From Devosia ginsengisoli (GTDB taxonomy: Bacteria > Pseudomonadota > Alphaproteobacteria > Rhizobiales > Devosiaceae), in NCBI RefSeq assembly GCF_024707105.1, contig NZ_JANQAJ010000006.1, positions 186,001 to 250,000 on the forward strand: a DNA stretch of 64,000 nt, in the 5' to 3' direction. Made by a program: the position numbers and the translations under genes. The notes beneath the pieces were generated by a model. It was not told where the DNA came from. It saw nothing but the letters and a program-made list of their open reading frames with translations, and did no database searches. This document shows, piece by piece, positions 55,901 through 64,000 of the stretch; position 1 is the first letter of the stretch, and each line of letters opens with the position of its first letter.

Positions 55901-58900
55901 ATGTCCATTGCCGACAAGAATGAACGTGGTGGCGCCCTGGCCAGCCTCTTCGTGCGGCGGCCCGTCATGGCCGTGGTCATCAATGCCCTGATCATGGTGG
56001 CAGGGCTCGCCGCCCTGCTGGCCATCGAAGTTCGCGAATTGCCGAGCGTGGAGCGGCCGGTCCTGTCGATTTCCACCAGCTTCCCCGGCGCTGCGGCCGA
56101 AACCGTGGACCGCGAAATCACCGCGACCGTGGAAGGCGCCGTCGCCCGCGTGCAGGGCGTCGCGGCCATTTCATCGAGTTCCTCGGTCGGCAGCAGCCGC
56201 GTCACGCTGGAATTCACCGAAAGCACCAATCTCGACATTGCCACGTCCGACGTGCGCGACGCCCTGAGCCGGGTGACCCGCGGCCTGCCCGATGGGGCCG
56301 AAGACCCGGTCATCTTCAAGTCGGACAGCGATGCCCAGGCGGTAATGCAACTGGCTGTCACCTCCGACTCCATGAGCGTGGCCGAGCTCAGCGAAGTGGT
56401 GGAAAACATCATTGCCGAACGGCTCGGCGCCATCGACGGCGTCGCCGAGGTGCAGGTCTATGGCACGCGGCAATCGAGCTTCGAGATCGATGTCGATCCG
56501 GTCAAGCTCGCCAGCCGCGGCCTGACCGTTGCCGATGTGCGCAATGCCGTTGCCACCATCGCCTTCGATGCGCCGGCCGGCTCCATCAATGGCCCCAACC
56601 AGAACATTTCCGTCCGCGCCATATCCGAGGTGACCAGCCCGGCGGATTTCGAGCGCCTGCCGGTCGGCGAGCGGACCCTGCTGGGCGATGTCGCCACCGT
56701 GGTGTTCGACGCGGCCGCCAGCACCTCGTCTATCCGCGCCGATGGCAGGCCGGGTATCGGGCTCGGCATCGTTCGCCAGGCGCAATCCAATACGATCGCC
56801 ATTTCCGAGGCCGTTCACGCCGCGGTCGATACGCTCAATCAGACCTTGCCGGCCGGGGTTGACCTGAAGATTTCCAGCGATGACGCCATCTTCATCCAGG
56901 GTGCGCTGCATGAAGTGGAGATCGCGCTGATCGTGGCCCTGGTGGCGGTCATCGTCATCATCTACCTCTTCCTGCTCGATTGGCGCGCCGTCATCGTGCC
57001 GGCCGTGTCCATGCCCATTGCGCTGCTCGGAGCGGTTGCTGGCATGTATGCCTTCGGCTTTTCGCTCAACATCATCACGCTGCTGGCCCTAGTGCTCGCC
57101 ACGGGGCTGGTGGTCGATGACGCCATCGTGGTTCTCGAAAACATCGTGCGCCGCAAGCATCTGGGCGCCGGCCCCCGCGCCGCCGCTGTGCTCGGCACGC
57201 AGGAAGTTTTCTTCGCCGTCGTCGCCACCACGCTGACGCTGGTCGCCGTCTTCGTGCCGCTGTCCTTCCTCGAAGGACAGACCGGCCAGTTGTTCCGCGA
57301 ATTCGGCTTTACCCTGGCCATCGCCGTGCTGCTGTCCTCCATCGTCGCCCTGTCGCTCGGGCCGATGGTGGCCTCGCGCTTCCTCAAGGACGATGGCAGC
57401 AAGGGCGGCCATGGCGGCCCGATCGGCGCTGTGGGCCGCGCCTTTGGCGGGCTTTATCGTGTCACCTTGCGCGTGGCGCTGCACAACCCGGTCGTCGTGC
57501 TGCTGATCGCCGCGCTCTTTGCCGGTTCGGCCTTTTTCGTCTTCGACAATATCCGCCAGGAAATCACACCGCCGGAAGATCGGTCGACGGTCAGCATCAG
57601 CGTCTCCGCGCCCAATACAGTCAGCCTCGATTTCGTGCGTACGCGGCTCGGCCAGGTCGAGGCCATGCTGCAACCCTATCTGGACAGCGGTGAGGCGACC
57701 TCGCTCTTCGTGCTGTCCGGCTGGGGCAATGGCGGCTTCATGACCCTGACGCTGGCTCCCTGGGAGGAGCGGACGCGCAGCCAGCAGGATATCGCCACAG
57801 AAGTCACCAATCTCATGGCCCAGGTGCCGGGCGTCCGCGCTTTTGTGCGCCAGGGCAACAGCCTGGGCATTCGCGGCGGCGGCTCGGGCCTGCAATTCGC
57901 CGTGGCCGGCTCCGATTATGCCGTCCTCGCCGAAACCGCCGAAGCCATCGGCGATGCGCTGGAAGAGGATGGCCGCTTCGGGCGCGTCAGCGTCAATTTC
58001 GACACGACCCAGCCGCAGTTGACCCTCACCGTGGACCGCGCCCGCGCCGATGCTTTGGGAATCGACATCAATGGCCTAGCGACCACGATGCAGGCAATGA
58101 TCGACGGCGCCGAGGTCGGCAATATCTTCATCAACGACACCTCCTATTCGGTGCGCATGGTCTCGACCACCCATCCGGTCAACGATCCGCGCGACCTCGA
58201 AACCCTGTTCGTGCGCACCGGCGACGGGCGCTATGTGCCCATGTCCACCATTGCCACGATCACGGAATCGGCCGTGCCGCCGTCGCTGCGGCGTGAAGCG
58301 CAACGCCGCTCGGTCAGCGTTTCGGCCAGCCTCGAAAACGGCCTGGCGCTGGGCGACGCCTATGCCGAACTGCTCGAGATCGCCACGCCGCTCCTGCCCG
58401 AAGGCACCTCCATCCTGCCGCTGGCGGAAGCCAAGACGCTGGGCGACGCCAATAATGCGCTGCTGATGACGTTCGGCTTTGCCCTTGTCATCATCCTGCT
58501 GGTGCTCGCGGCGCAGTTCGAGAGCTTCTGGAGCGCCATCATCGTCATGACCACGGTGCCCTTCGGCATTGCGGCAGGGCTCTACGCCATCCTGGTCACT
58601 GGGGGGAGCCTCAATATCTTCAGCCAGATCGGGCTGGTCCTGGTCGTTGGCATCATGGCCAAGAACGGCATTCTCATCGTCGAATTCGCCAACCAGCTCC
58701 GCGACCGCGGCCGCTCGGTGCGCGAAGCCATCGAGGAAGCCTCCAATATCCGGCTGCGGCCGGTGATGATGACCATGATCGCCACCATTGTCGGCGGCCT
58801 GCCGCTGGTGCTGGCGTCCGGCGCCGGCGCCGAGGCCCGCTCGGCCCTCGGCTGGGTCATGGTCGGCGGTCTTTCCTTCGCCGCCATTTCCACGCTCTAT

Positions 58901-59017
58901 CTCACCCCCGTCGCCTATCTTCTGCTCGCCCGCTTCTCCAAACCCAAAGTGGAGGAAGAGGTCCGGCTGGAGCGGGAACTGGACGACGCGCTGGGCGGAC
59001 GGTCACCAGCGGAATAG
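55901..59017 (+). CDS. RND efflux transporter, HAE1 family (AcrB-like)
   Basis: Proton-driven inner membrane multidrug or solute pump, 1038 residues with 12 TMs. The proton-relay Asp pair is in LVVDDAIVVLENIVRR; further family features are RPVMAVVINALIMVAGLAAL at the N-terminus and MAKNGILIVEFANQLRDRG in the second half. Full length. Substrates cannot be predicted. Partner of the adaptor 14 bases upstream. Confidence 0.92.
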   Translation: MSIADKNERGGALASLFVRRPVMAVVINALIMVAGLAALLAIEVRELPSVERPVLSISTSFPGAAAETVDREITATVEGAVARVQGVAAISSSSSVGSSRVTLEFTESTNLDIATSDVRDALSRVTRGLPDGAEDPVIFKSDSDAQAVMQLAVTSDSMSVAELSEVVENIIAERLGAIDGVAEVQVYGTRQSSFEIDVDPVKLASRGLTVADVRNAVATIAFDAPAGSINGPNQNISVRAISEVTSPADFERLPVGERTLLGDVATVVFDAAASTSSIRADGRPGIGLGIVRQAQSNTIAISEAVHAAVDTLNQTLPAGVDLKISSDDAIFIQGALHEVEIALIVALVAVIVIIYLFLLDWRAVIVPAVSMPIALLGAVAGMYAFGFSLNIITLLALVLATGLVVDDAIVVLENIVRRKHLGAGPRAAAVLGTQEVFFAVVATTLTLVAVFVPLSFLEGQTGQLFREFGFTLAIAVLLSSIVALSLGPMVASRFLKDDGSKGGHGGPIGAVGRAFGGLYRVTLRVALHNPVVVLLIAALFAGSAFFVFDNIRQEITPPEDRSTVSISVSAPNTVSLDFVRTRLGQVEAMLQPYLDSGEATSLFVLSGWGNGGFMTLTLAPWEERTRSQQDIATEVTNLMAQVPGVRAFVRQGNSLGIRGGGSGLQFAVAGSDYAVLAETAEAIGDALEEDGRFGRVSVNFDTTQPQLTLTVDRARADALGIDINGLATTMQAMIDGAEVGNIFINDTSYSVRMVSTTHPVNDPRDLETLFVRTGDGRYVPMSTIATITESAVPPSLRREAQRRSVSVSASLENGLALGDAYAELLEIATPLLPEGTSILPLAEAKTLGDANNALLMTFGFALVIILLVLAAQFESFWSAIIVMTTVPFGIAAGLYAILVTGGSLNIFSQIGLVLVVGIMAKNGILIVEFANQLRDRGRSVREAIEEASNIRLRPVMMTMIATIVGGLPLVLASGAGAEARSALGWVMVGGLSFAAISTLYLTPVAYLLLARFSKPKVEEEVRLERELDDALGGRSPAE

Positions 59018-59120
59018 CCCGTTGGATACTGGCGTTCCAACATAACCATACTTTGCCAATCGACCCGGCAGGCGCCGGTGACCGAGTGACTGGCGGCGGG
59101 TGCATACGCCGAGGTCAGGA

Positions 59121-59999
59121 TTATACTACGGCCTTGAGAGCCGTGATGAGACGCAGGGGCTGGTCGACCATGACATGATGGCCGGCATCGGCGATTTCAT
59201 GCGGCCGAACGAGCGGTTGCGCGTCGAGGATGGCGGCGAGTTCCTCACTGGAGACCACCGCTGACCGGGCGCCGCGGATAAAACTTATAGGGGTCGTGAC
59301 AGTCGGCAGGAGAGCCCCTATATCGGCCATGCTGCGATTGGCGCTCAGATAGGGGTCGAACCGCCAGGTCCAGCCCTGCGCTACCTTCTTGAGCGATTGG
59401 CGGGCAATATAGTCGGCAATGAAAAGGTTGTCCGTTGATTGCTCCGGCAGGAAACGGAACCGCCGAAGTGCGGTGTCCAGGTCAGGATAGATGCGATGTG
59501 GGCGGGCTTTTTGCGCGGTCATCTCACTGACCCGGCGTTTGAGCGACAGCAGGCCGGAATCGATGATGACTGCGCTGGAAAACCGGTTGCTGGTCGTCGC
59601 CACCGTCGTGACGGCGATGGCGCCACCGTAGGAATGCCCGACCAGCACAGGGGCCGCTCCGGACAGGTGGAGACCTGCTGCCTCTGCGACCGCCAGTACT
59701 TCTTCAACATAGCCGGTCGCCGTGTAGTGTGTGCGCCAGCCTGATCGCCCCATGCCGGAAAGGGACAGGCTGGCCACGCGGAACCGTTCGGCGAAGAATG
59801 GAGCGATGAAAGCCCACCAATGCGCATTGGCGCCATGACCGGGCACCAGCAGCAGTCCCGGGGCTCCACGCCGTCCCCAGGTGAGCATTTCAATGGCGGT
59901 GCCGTTGACATCGACAAAGCTGGTTTCAGGTTCAGCGGCGAGAGCCTGCTCAAACCATTCGGGCCGTGAATACTGAACGTCTCCCGCCAGCAAGGTCAT
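59121..59999 (-). CDS. alpha/beta hydrolase
   Basis: 292 residues: LLLVPGHGANAHWWAFIAPF with an HG-type oxyanion element, nucleophile elbow VGHSYGGAIAV (Ser), and C-terminal DAGHHVMVDQP with the catalytic His. The Asp is probably in the preceding loop. Substrate unknown. ATG 59999 with AGGA eight bases upstream; the longer frame is not hydrolase-like. It follows the NIPSNAP-like gene by 13 bases. Confidence 0.85.
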   Translation of the reverse strand: MTLLAGDVQYSRPEWFEQALAAEPETSFVDVNGTAIEMLTWGRRGAPGLLLVPGHGANAHWWAFIAPFFAERFRVASLSLSGMGRSGWRTHYTATGYVEEVLAVAEAAGLHLSGAAPVLVGHSYGGAIAVTTVATTSNRFSSAVIIDSGLLSLKRRVSEMTAQKARPHRIYPDLDTALRRFRFLPEQSTDNLFIADYIARQSLKKVAQGWTWRFDPYLSANRSMADIGALLPTVTTPISFIRGARSAVVSSEELAAILDAQPLVRPHEIADAGHHVMVDQPLRLITALKAVV

Positions 60000-60012
60000 A
60001 CGTCCGGTCCTG

Positions 60013-60249
60013 CTATTCGAGAGCTTTGTGGGCCGTGGCAATCGCATTGCGCAACGGCGCAATCAGCGGCTGCGCCGCGATGCCCCACAGCGAAACAATA
60101 TGGTTCAACTCGCCCACCTCGGAAACGAAATGTCCAAGAATCTTGCCGAGATATTCCTCTTGGATGGGCAGGCCGTCACGTTCGTAGTGACTTAGGAATT
60201 CGGCGAGCTTGCCCACCTTGATCCTGTAGTCGCGCTCTTCAACGATCAT
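60013..60249 (-). CDS. NIPSNAP-family protein, C-terminally short
   Basis: 78 residues: MIVEERDYRIKVGKLAEFLS, HYERDGLPIQEEYLGKILGH, then FVSEVGELNHIVSLWG, a clear NIPSNAP/ferredoxin-like start. Family members usually run to about 100-110 residues with an ER-R-RR..DPxW segment; here the sequence diverges after LWG, suggesting a late frameshift or truncation. Function unknown; probably co-transcribed with the hydrolase. Confidence 0.7.
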   Translation of the reverse strand: MIVEERDYRIKVGKLAEFLSHYERDGLPIQEEYLGKILGHFVSEVGELNHIVSLWGIAAQPLIAPLRNAIATAHKALE

Positions 60250-60376
60250 GATCGTCACCACCTGCCCCCTTGCGTCGCAAACCAATGAACCTATTCCGTC
60301 AAATCAGGCTGGTTGCAAGCGTGTTGAGGCAAGCGGGCGGTAGAGCGATACCGGACCAGTGCGACAGGCAGCCGGA

Positions 60377-61372
60377 TTAGTTCCGCGTCAGGCCGGCATT
60401 CAGGCATGCGTGGGTGTGACCAGGCGCAAGCTCGACAAGCTCGGGGCGCCTGGTGCTGCAATGGTCGGTCGCCGCAAGGCAGCGAGGATGGAAATGGCAT
60501 CCAGGCGGCGGGGCGAGTGGCGACGGGATTTCGCCCTTGATCGGCATGAAAGTGCGCCGTTTCAACGAGATCTGCGGCATGCCGGCAAGCAGCATCTGCG
60601 TATAGGGATGGGTCGGGTTGGAGAACAGCTCCTCGGTACCGGCAAGCTCGACCACACGCCCCAGATACATCACCGCCACCCTATCGCAGAGGTGTCGGAT
60701 CAGACCCAGGTCATGGCTGATGAAGATCATCGAAAGCCCGCTGTCCTGCTTGATGTCCATCAGCAGGTTGATGATCTGTGCCTGTACCGAGACATCGAGC
60801 GCTGCAACGGCCTCGTCACAGACCAGCAGGTCCGGTTTGACAGCGAGCGCCCGCGCAATGCCCACGCGCTGACGCTGCCCACCCGAGAATTCGTGCGGGT
60901 AGCGGTCGATCGCATCAGCGGGCAGGCCGACCCGGTTCAGGGTTTCAACAACATAACGCCTGATCTGCGCGCGCGGCACCACGCCATGCAGCGCCGCCGC
61001 CTCGCCGATGATCTCGCCAACCTTGAGGCGCGGATTGAGCGAGGACATGGGGTCCTGGAACACCATCTGCACCTTGAGCGCATCGCGCTTGCGGGCCAGG
61101 AAACTGTCGTAGCCCTCGCCACGATACCGCCGTTCGCCGCCCGATACGGGCAGGATGCCGGCAATCATCCGTGCCAGTGTGGACTTGCCGCATCCCGACT
61201 CGCCGACAATGCCCAGCGTTTCTCCCTCCGATACGCTGAGCGTGACACGATCGACCGCCCGCACGAGCGGCGGCTGCCGGCCGGCCAGGCGATCGCCAAG
61301 CCGCTGTAACGCGCCTTGCGCCGGCTCGAAGATGCGCGAAACATCACGGGCTTCGAAGACAGGTTGGGTCAT
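60377..61372 (-). CDS. oligopeptide/nickel-type ABC transporter ATPase (OppF-like)
   Basis: 331 residues: Walker A GESGCGKST, Q-loop MVFQDPMSSLNPRLKVGEI, signature [15 protein letters not shown], Walker B LLVCDEAVAALD (Ala replaces the usual Pro in EP), H-loop FISHDL, then the C-terminal oligopeptide-type domain with HFHPRCLAATDHCSTRRPEL, a possible Fe-S-like Cys region. Overlaps the OppD-like gene by 4 bases. Confidence 0.88.
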   Translation of the reverse strand: MTQPVFEARDVSRIFEPAQGALQRLGDRLAGRQPPLVRAVDRVTLSVSEGETLGIVGESGCGKSTLARMIAGILPVSGGERRYRGEGYDSFLARKRDALKVQMVFQDPMSSLNPRLKVGEIIGEAAALHGVVPRAQIRRYVVETLNRVGLPADAIDRYPHEFSGGQRQRVGIARALAVKPDLLVCDEAVAALDVSVQAQIINLLMDIKQDSGLSMIFISHDLGLIRHLCDRVAVMYLGRVVELAGTEELFSNPTHPYTQMLLAGMPQISLKRRTFMPIKGEIPSPLAPPPGCHFHPRCLAATDHCSTRRPELVELAPGHTHACLNAGLTRN

Positions 61373-62343
61373 CGATCATCCTCGATCGGGTGGTGGCACC
61401 ATACGCGGTGTGTCGCCGAGAACACGCGCTCCGGCACGGCTTCGGCACAGGCCTCCGTCGCGAATTCGCAGCGGTCTTTAAAGGGGCAACCGGCGCCCAG
61501 CGTCAGCAGGGAGGGCATGCTGCCGCGGATCTGCCGAAGCTTTTCTCCCGGCACGTTGAGCGAGGGGACCGATTCAAGCAGCTTGCGAGTATAGGGATGG
61601 CGCGACGAACCGATGATATCGGCCGTCGTGCCGGTTTCCATCATGGCGCCGGCATACATGACCAGGATGCGATCGGCGAGTTCGGACAGCGTCGCCAGGT
61701 CATGGGTGATCCAGATCATGCCGAGGCCGCGCTCATCGATCTGGCGCCGCATCTGGTGGATGATCTGGGCCTGGATGGTCACGTCGAGCGCCGTGGTGGG
61801 CTCATCGGCGATGATGAGATCGGGGTTCAACAGCAGGGCGATGGCGATCACCACACGCTGGCGCATACCGCCAGACAATTCGTGCGGATAGGCCGAAAGC
61901 CGGTCTTCCGGCGAGGGAATGCCCACGGATCGCAAGGCGTCGATGCAACGGGACTGCATCTCGGCATGCGAGGCCGGCTCATGCTCGCTGATCGCCTCGA
62001 ACATCTGGTCGCGGATGCGCATCAGCGGGTTGAGCGTCATCAGCGGGTTCTGGAAGACCATGGCGATGCGGCGTCCGCGATAGTGGCGCATGGCGTCGAA
62101 GCTGAGCGTGGTCAACTCCTCGCCATCGAGCTTTATCGACCCTGAAACGATCCGCCCCGGCTCGTCGACCTGGCCCATGATCGACATGCCGGTAACCGAC
62201 TTGCCGGAGCCGGATTCACCAACGATTCCCAGCACTTCGCCACGGCGCAGCGAGAACGACACGTCACGCACCGATTTGAACGTGCCGGTCCGCGTGAAGA
62301 ACCAGGTATTGAGCCCACTGACTTCAAAGAAAGCTTCACTCAT
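61369..62343 (-). CDS. oligopeptide/nickel-type ABC transporter ATPase (OppD-like)
   Basis: 324 residues: Walker A GESGSGKSV, Q-loop MVFQNPLMTLNPLMRIRDQM, signature LSGGMRQRVVIAIAL, Walker B LIIADEPTTALD, H-loop WITHDL, and a C-terminal cysteine-containing tail (GAGCPFKDRCEFATEACAEA). Second ATPase of the operon; overlaps the permease gene by 4 bases. Confidence 0.88.
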   Translation of the reverse strand: MSEAFFEVSGLNTWFFTRTGTFKSVRDVSFSLRRGEVLGIVGESGSGKSVTGMSIMGQVDEPGRIVSGSIKLDGEELTTLSFDAMRHYRGRRIAMVFQNPLMTLNPLMRIRDQMFEAISEHEPASHAEMQSRCIDALRSVGIPSPEDRLSAYPHELSGGMRQRVVIAIALLLNPDLIIADEPTTALDVTIQAQIIHQMRRQIDERGLGMIWITHDLATLSELADRILVMYAGAMMETGTTADIIGSSRHPYTRKLLESVPSLNVPGEKLRQIRGSMPSLLTLGAGCPFKDRCEFATEACAEAVPERVFSATHRVWCHHPIEDDR

Positions 62344-63536
62344 CGGTCGAACCGCGGATTGTTGAGGTCGCGCAGCCGATCGCCCAGCAGGTTCATCGCC
62401 ACGATCATCACCAGCAGCACCAGGCCGGGGCCGAAGCTGATCCAGTATTTCTGCGAGAAGATGAATTCATAGCCATTGGCGATGAGCATGCCGAGCGACG
62501 GCTGGGTGAGCGGCAGGCCCACGCCCAAGAAGCTCAGCGAGGATTCGAGGGAAATCGCTGCGGCGATATTGAGGGTGAACAGCACGATGATCTGCGGCAT
62601 GCAATTGGGCAGCACATGGCGCAGCATGATGCGCCATGCCGGCAGCCGCAGGCAGCGGGCCGCCTCGACATATTCCTTGTTGAGCTCGCTCAGCGCCAGC
62701 GAACGCGACGTGCGGGCATAGTAGCACCACTGCACCAGCACCACCGCCATGATGACCTTGTCGACCCCGCTGCCGAGAATGGCGAGAATCGAGAGGCCAA
62801 CCAGGATGGCGGGGAAGCTGAGCATGAAATCGACGGTGCGCATGATCACCGCATCGGTCACGCCGCCCCGCCAGGCTGCCAGCAGGCCCAGGCCGGTACC
62901 GATGACCATGGCCGAGCCGGCCGCCAGTACGCCGACGAAGATGCTGATACGAATGCCGTAGAGGATGGCCGACAGCATGTCCCGCCCAAAAGCGTCCGTG
63001 CCGGCCACGAAGACGAAATCGGTGGGCTGCTCGGCGGTCTTGGCGATGACGCTGAAACTGAAGGCGGCAGGGAGCGGTTCGTCCGAGACGATGCGGACGC
63101 CATTGCCTTCCGGATCATTGACCGTCCACCACGGCTGGACGGGATGCTTGCTGGCACCTTCCACACTCATGCCCTTCGGCAATGAGCGGACCTGCAGGCT
63201 GGCCAGCTCGGTTTCGGCACTCGCCAGCCGGACCGCGATGCAGCGCTCGCCGCAGGATGCCGTAGCGAGGTCACCGACATCTCCGTCCGGCGTCGCCACA
63301 CCGTCGGTGACGGCGAAATTGGCGCGGAATTCCTCGCCGGGCAGCACCTGGGGCGATCCCATGGGCTTGAGCGCATCGATCAGTTCGAGCCGCGACAGGT
63401 CGTAGGGGTCGGTCGGCGACAGCAGCGGCGCGAACAAAGCGCAGAACAGAAAGAAAAGGGTGACCGCAAGGCTGGCAAGCCCGACCCGGCTTTCCGCGAA
63501 GCGCCCGGCGAATTCGGCAAGGCTGGCCCGGCTCAT
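62340..63536 (-). CDS. DppC-like ABC permease with a large extra periplasmic domain
   Basis: 398 residues, about 100 longer than a standard DppC. After the first TM (GLASLAVTLFFLFCALFAPL) and LLSPTDPYDLSRLELIDALK there is an insert of about 100 residues (to roughly residue 170) with a CGERCIAVRLASAE segment, before the familiar FVAGTDAFGRDMLSAILYGI and the remaining TMs, with EAA loop EYVEAARCLRLPAWRIMLRH. ATG 63536 overlaps the upstream DppB-like stop (ATGA). Confidence 0.85.
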   Translation of the reverse strand: MSRASLAEFAGRFAESRVGLASLAVTLFFLFCALFAPLLSPTDPYDLSRLELIDALKPMGSPQVLPGEEFRANFAVTDGVATPDGDVGDLATASCGERCIAVRLASAETELASLQVRSLPKGMSVEGASKHPVQPWWTVNDPEGNGVRIVSDEPLPAAFSFSVIAKTAEQPTDFVFVAGTDAFGRDMLSAILYGIRISIFVGVLAAGSAMVIGTGLGLLAAWRGGVTDAVIMRTVDFMLSFPAILVGLSILAILGSGVDKVIMAVVLVQWCYYARTSRSLALSELNKEYVEAARCLRLPAWRIMLRHVLPNCMPQIIVLFTLNIAAAISLESSLSFLGVGLPLTQPSLGMLIANGYEFIFSQKYWISFGPGLVLLVMIVAMNLLGDRLRDLNNPRFDR

Positions 63537-64000
63537 GTGCTGCGCCGTCCCATGGCGGCCCGCACGCGTGGATCGATCGTCATATGCAGGACGTCGACGA
63601 TGAAGTTGATGGCGATGAAAAGGAGCGCGGTATAGGTCAGTTGCGCGACGATCATGGGGCGGTCCAGGACCTTGATTGAATTGATGAGGAGCTTGCCCAG
63701 CCCCGGCCAGGAAAAGACCGTTTCGGTGATGACGCCATAGGCCAGCAGGTTGCCCAGCTCGATGCCGATGACCGTGATGAGCGGCACCATGGCATTGCGC
63801 AGGATGTGGACGAACACCACGCGCCAGGTGCGCACGCCCTTGGCATGGGCGAACTTGACGTAGTCGAGCCGGGTGATTTCCAGCGTGGCGGTCCGCGTCA
63901 CGCGGATCAGCAGGCTCAGCTTGAGCAGGGCCAGGCTGAAGGCGGGGAGCACCACATGCCACCAGCCATCCAGCGTCCAGAGGCTGCTGGTAATGCCGAA
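63533..64000 (-). CDS. DppB-like ABC permease (5' end beyond window)
   Basis: Only the C-terminal 155 codons are inside the window; the frame is open to the edge (FGITSSLWTLDGWWHVVLPA...). EAA loop DYVKFAHAKGVRTWRVVFVH and the final NFIVDVLHMTIDPRVRAA are typical of DppB/OppB permeases. The gene starts upstream of the window on the minus strand, presumably with its binding protein. Confidence 0.9.
   Translation of the reverse strand, partial: FGITSSLWTLDGWWHVVLPAFSLALLKLSLLIRVTRTATLEITRLDYVKFAHAKGVRTWRVVFVHILRNAMVPLITVIGIELGNLLAYGVITETVFSWPGLGKLLINSIKVLDRPMIVAQLTYTALLFIAINFIVDVLHMTIDPRVRAAMGRRST

Overview
The window reads as chromosomal DNA of a high-GC alphaproteobacterium of the Hyphomicrobiales (Rhizobiales); a Devosia-like organism fits best. 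The clues are a RirA-type iron regulator, an ectoine/hydroxyectoine catabolic island, an alphaproteobacterial phn module (DUF1045-phnM-phnN), many ABC importers, and dispersed CCCCCAC.../...GTGGGGG palindromes. The species assignment is inference. I saw no tRNA, rRNA, CRISPR array, IS element or prophage; this looks like ordinary chromosome rich in catabolic and transport operons.

Layout. 1-4.7 kb: propionyl-CoA to succinyl-CoA genes (pccA, methylmalonyl-CoA mutase, epimerase). 4.8-9.6 kb: a DeoR regulator, a CHASE-PAS-GGDEF-EAL c-di-GMP enzyme and a Gfo/Idh/MocA oxidoreductase. 9.7-15.0 kb (minus): a complete dipeptide-type ABC importer. 15.2-17.0 kb: VOC protein, small exported protein, aldo/keto reductase. 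17.2-19.9 kb (minus): glycerate 2-kinase, VOC protein and an L-arabinose/D-galactose 1-dehydrogenase. 20.0-22.4 kb: DUF1045-phnM-phnN without the C-P lyase core, then three small-protein genes. 23.5-24.6 kb: a LacI regulator. 24.7-29.0 kb: an ABC-F ATPase with an attenuator-like leader, rirA, an IHF-like protein and a ROK regulator. 29.3-38.1 kb: an ABC sugar importer operon that includes a 1066-residue GH38 alpha-mannosidase, divergent from its LacI regulator.

38.1-49.7 kb is an ectoine/hydroxyectoine island. The minus-strand arm (ehuB-ehuC-ehuD-ehuA-doeX-doeC-doeD) imports the solute, regulates, and converts 2,4-diaminobutyrate to aspartate. The divergent plus-strand arm (eutB-eutC-doeA-M20 deacetylase) converts hydroxyectoine/ectoine to 2,4-diaminobutyrate. 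The deacetylation step is filled by an M20 peptidase-like enzyme instead of the AspA/AstE-type DoeB, and eutA and enuR are not in the window.

49.7-54.5 kb (minus) is a ytcA-hlyD-FUSC-tolC-like exporter operon whose hlyD gene carries a frameshift. 54.7-59.0 kb is a divergent RND pump. 59.1-60.2 kb holds a NIPSNAP-like protein and an alpha/beta hydrolase. 60.4-64.0 kb (minus) is a second peptide/nickel-type ABC importer cut by the window edge; its second permease has a large extra domain.

Four copies of a long inverted-repeat element lie at about 2.1, 9.6, 17.1 and 24.6 kb. Three sit exactly between convergent genes; the fourth lies between pccA and the mutase gene and supplies the mutase Shine-Dalgarno sequence. 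A different inverted repeat lies at 4.7 kb.
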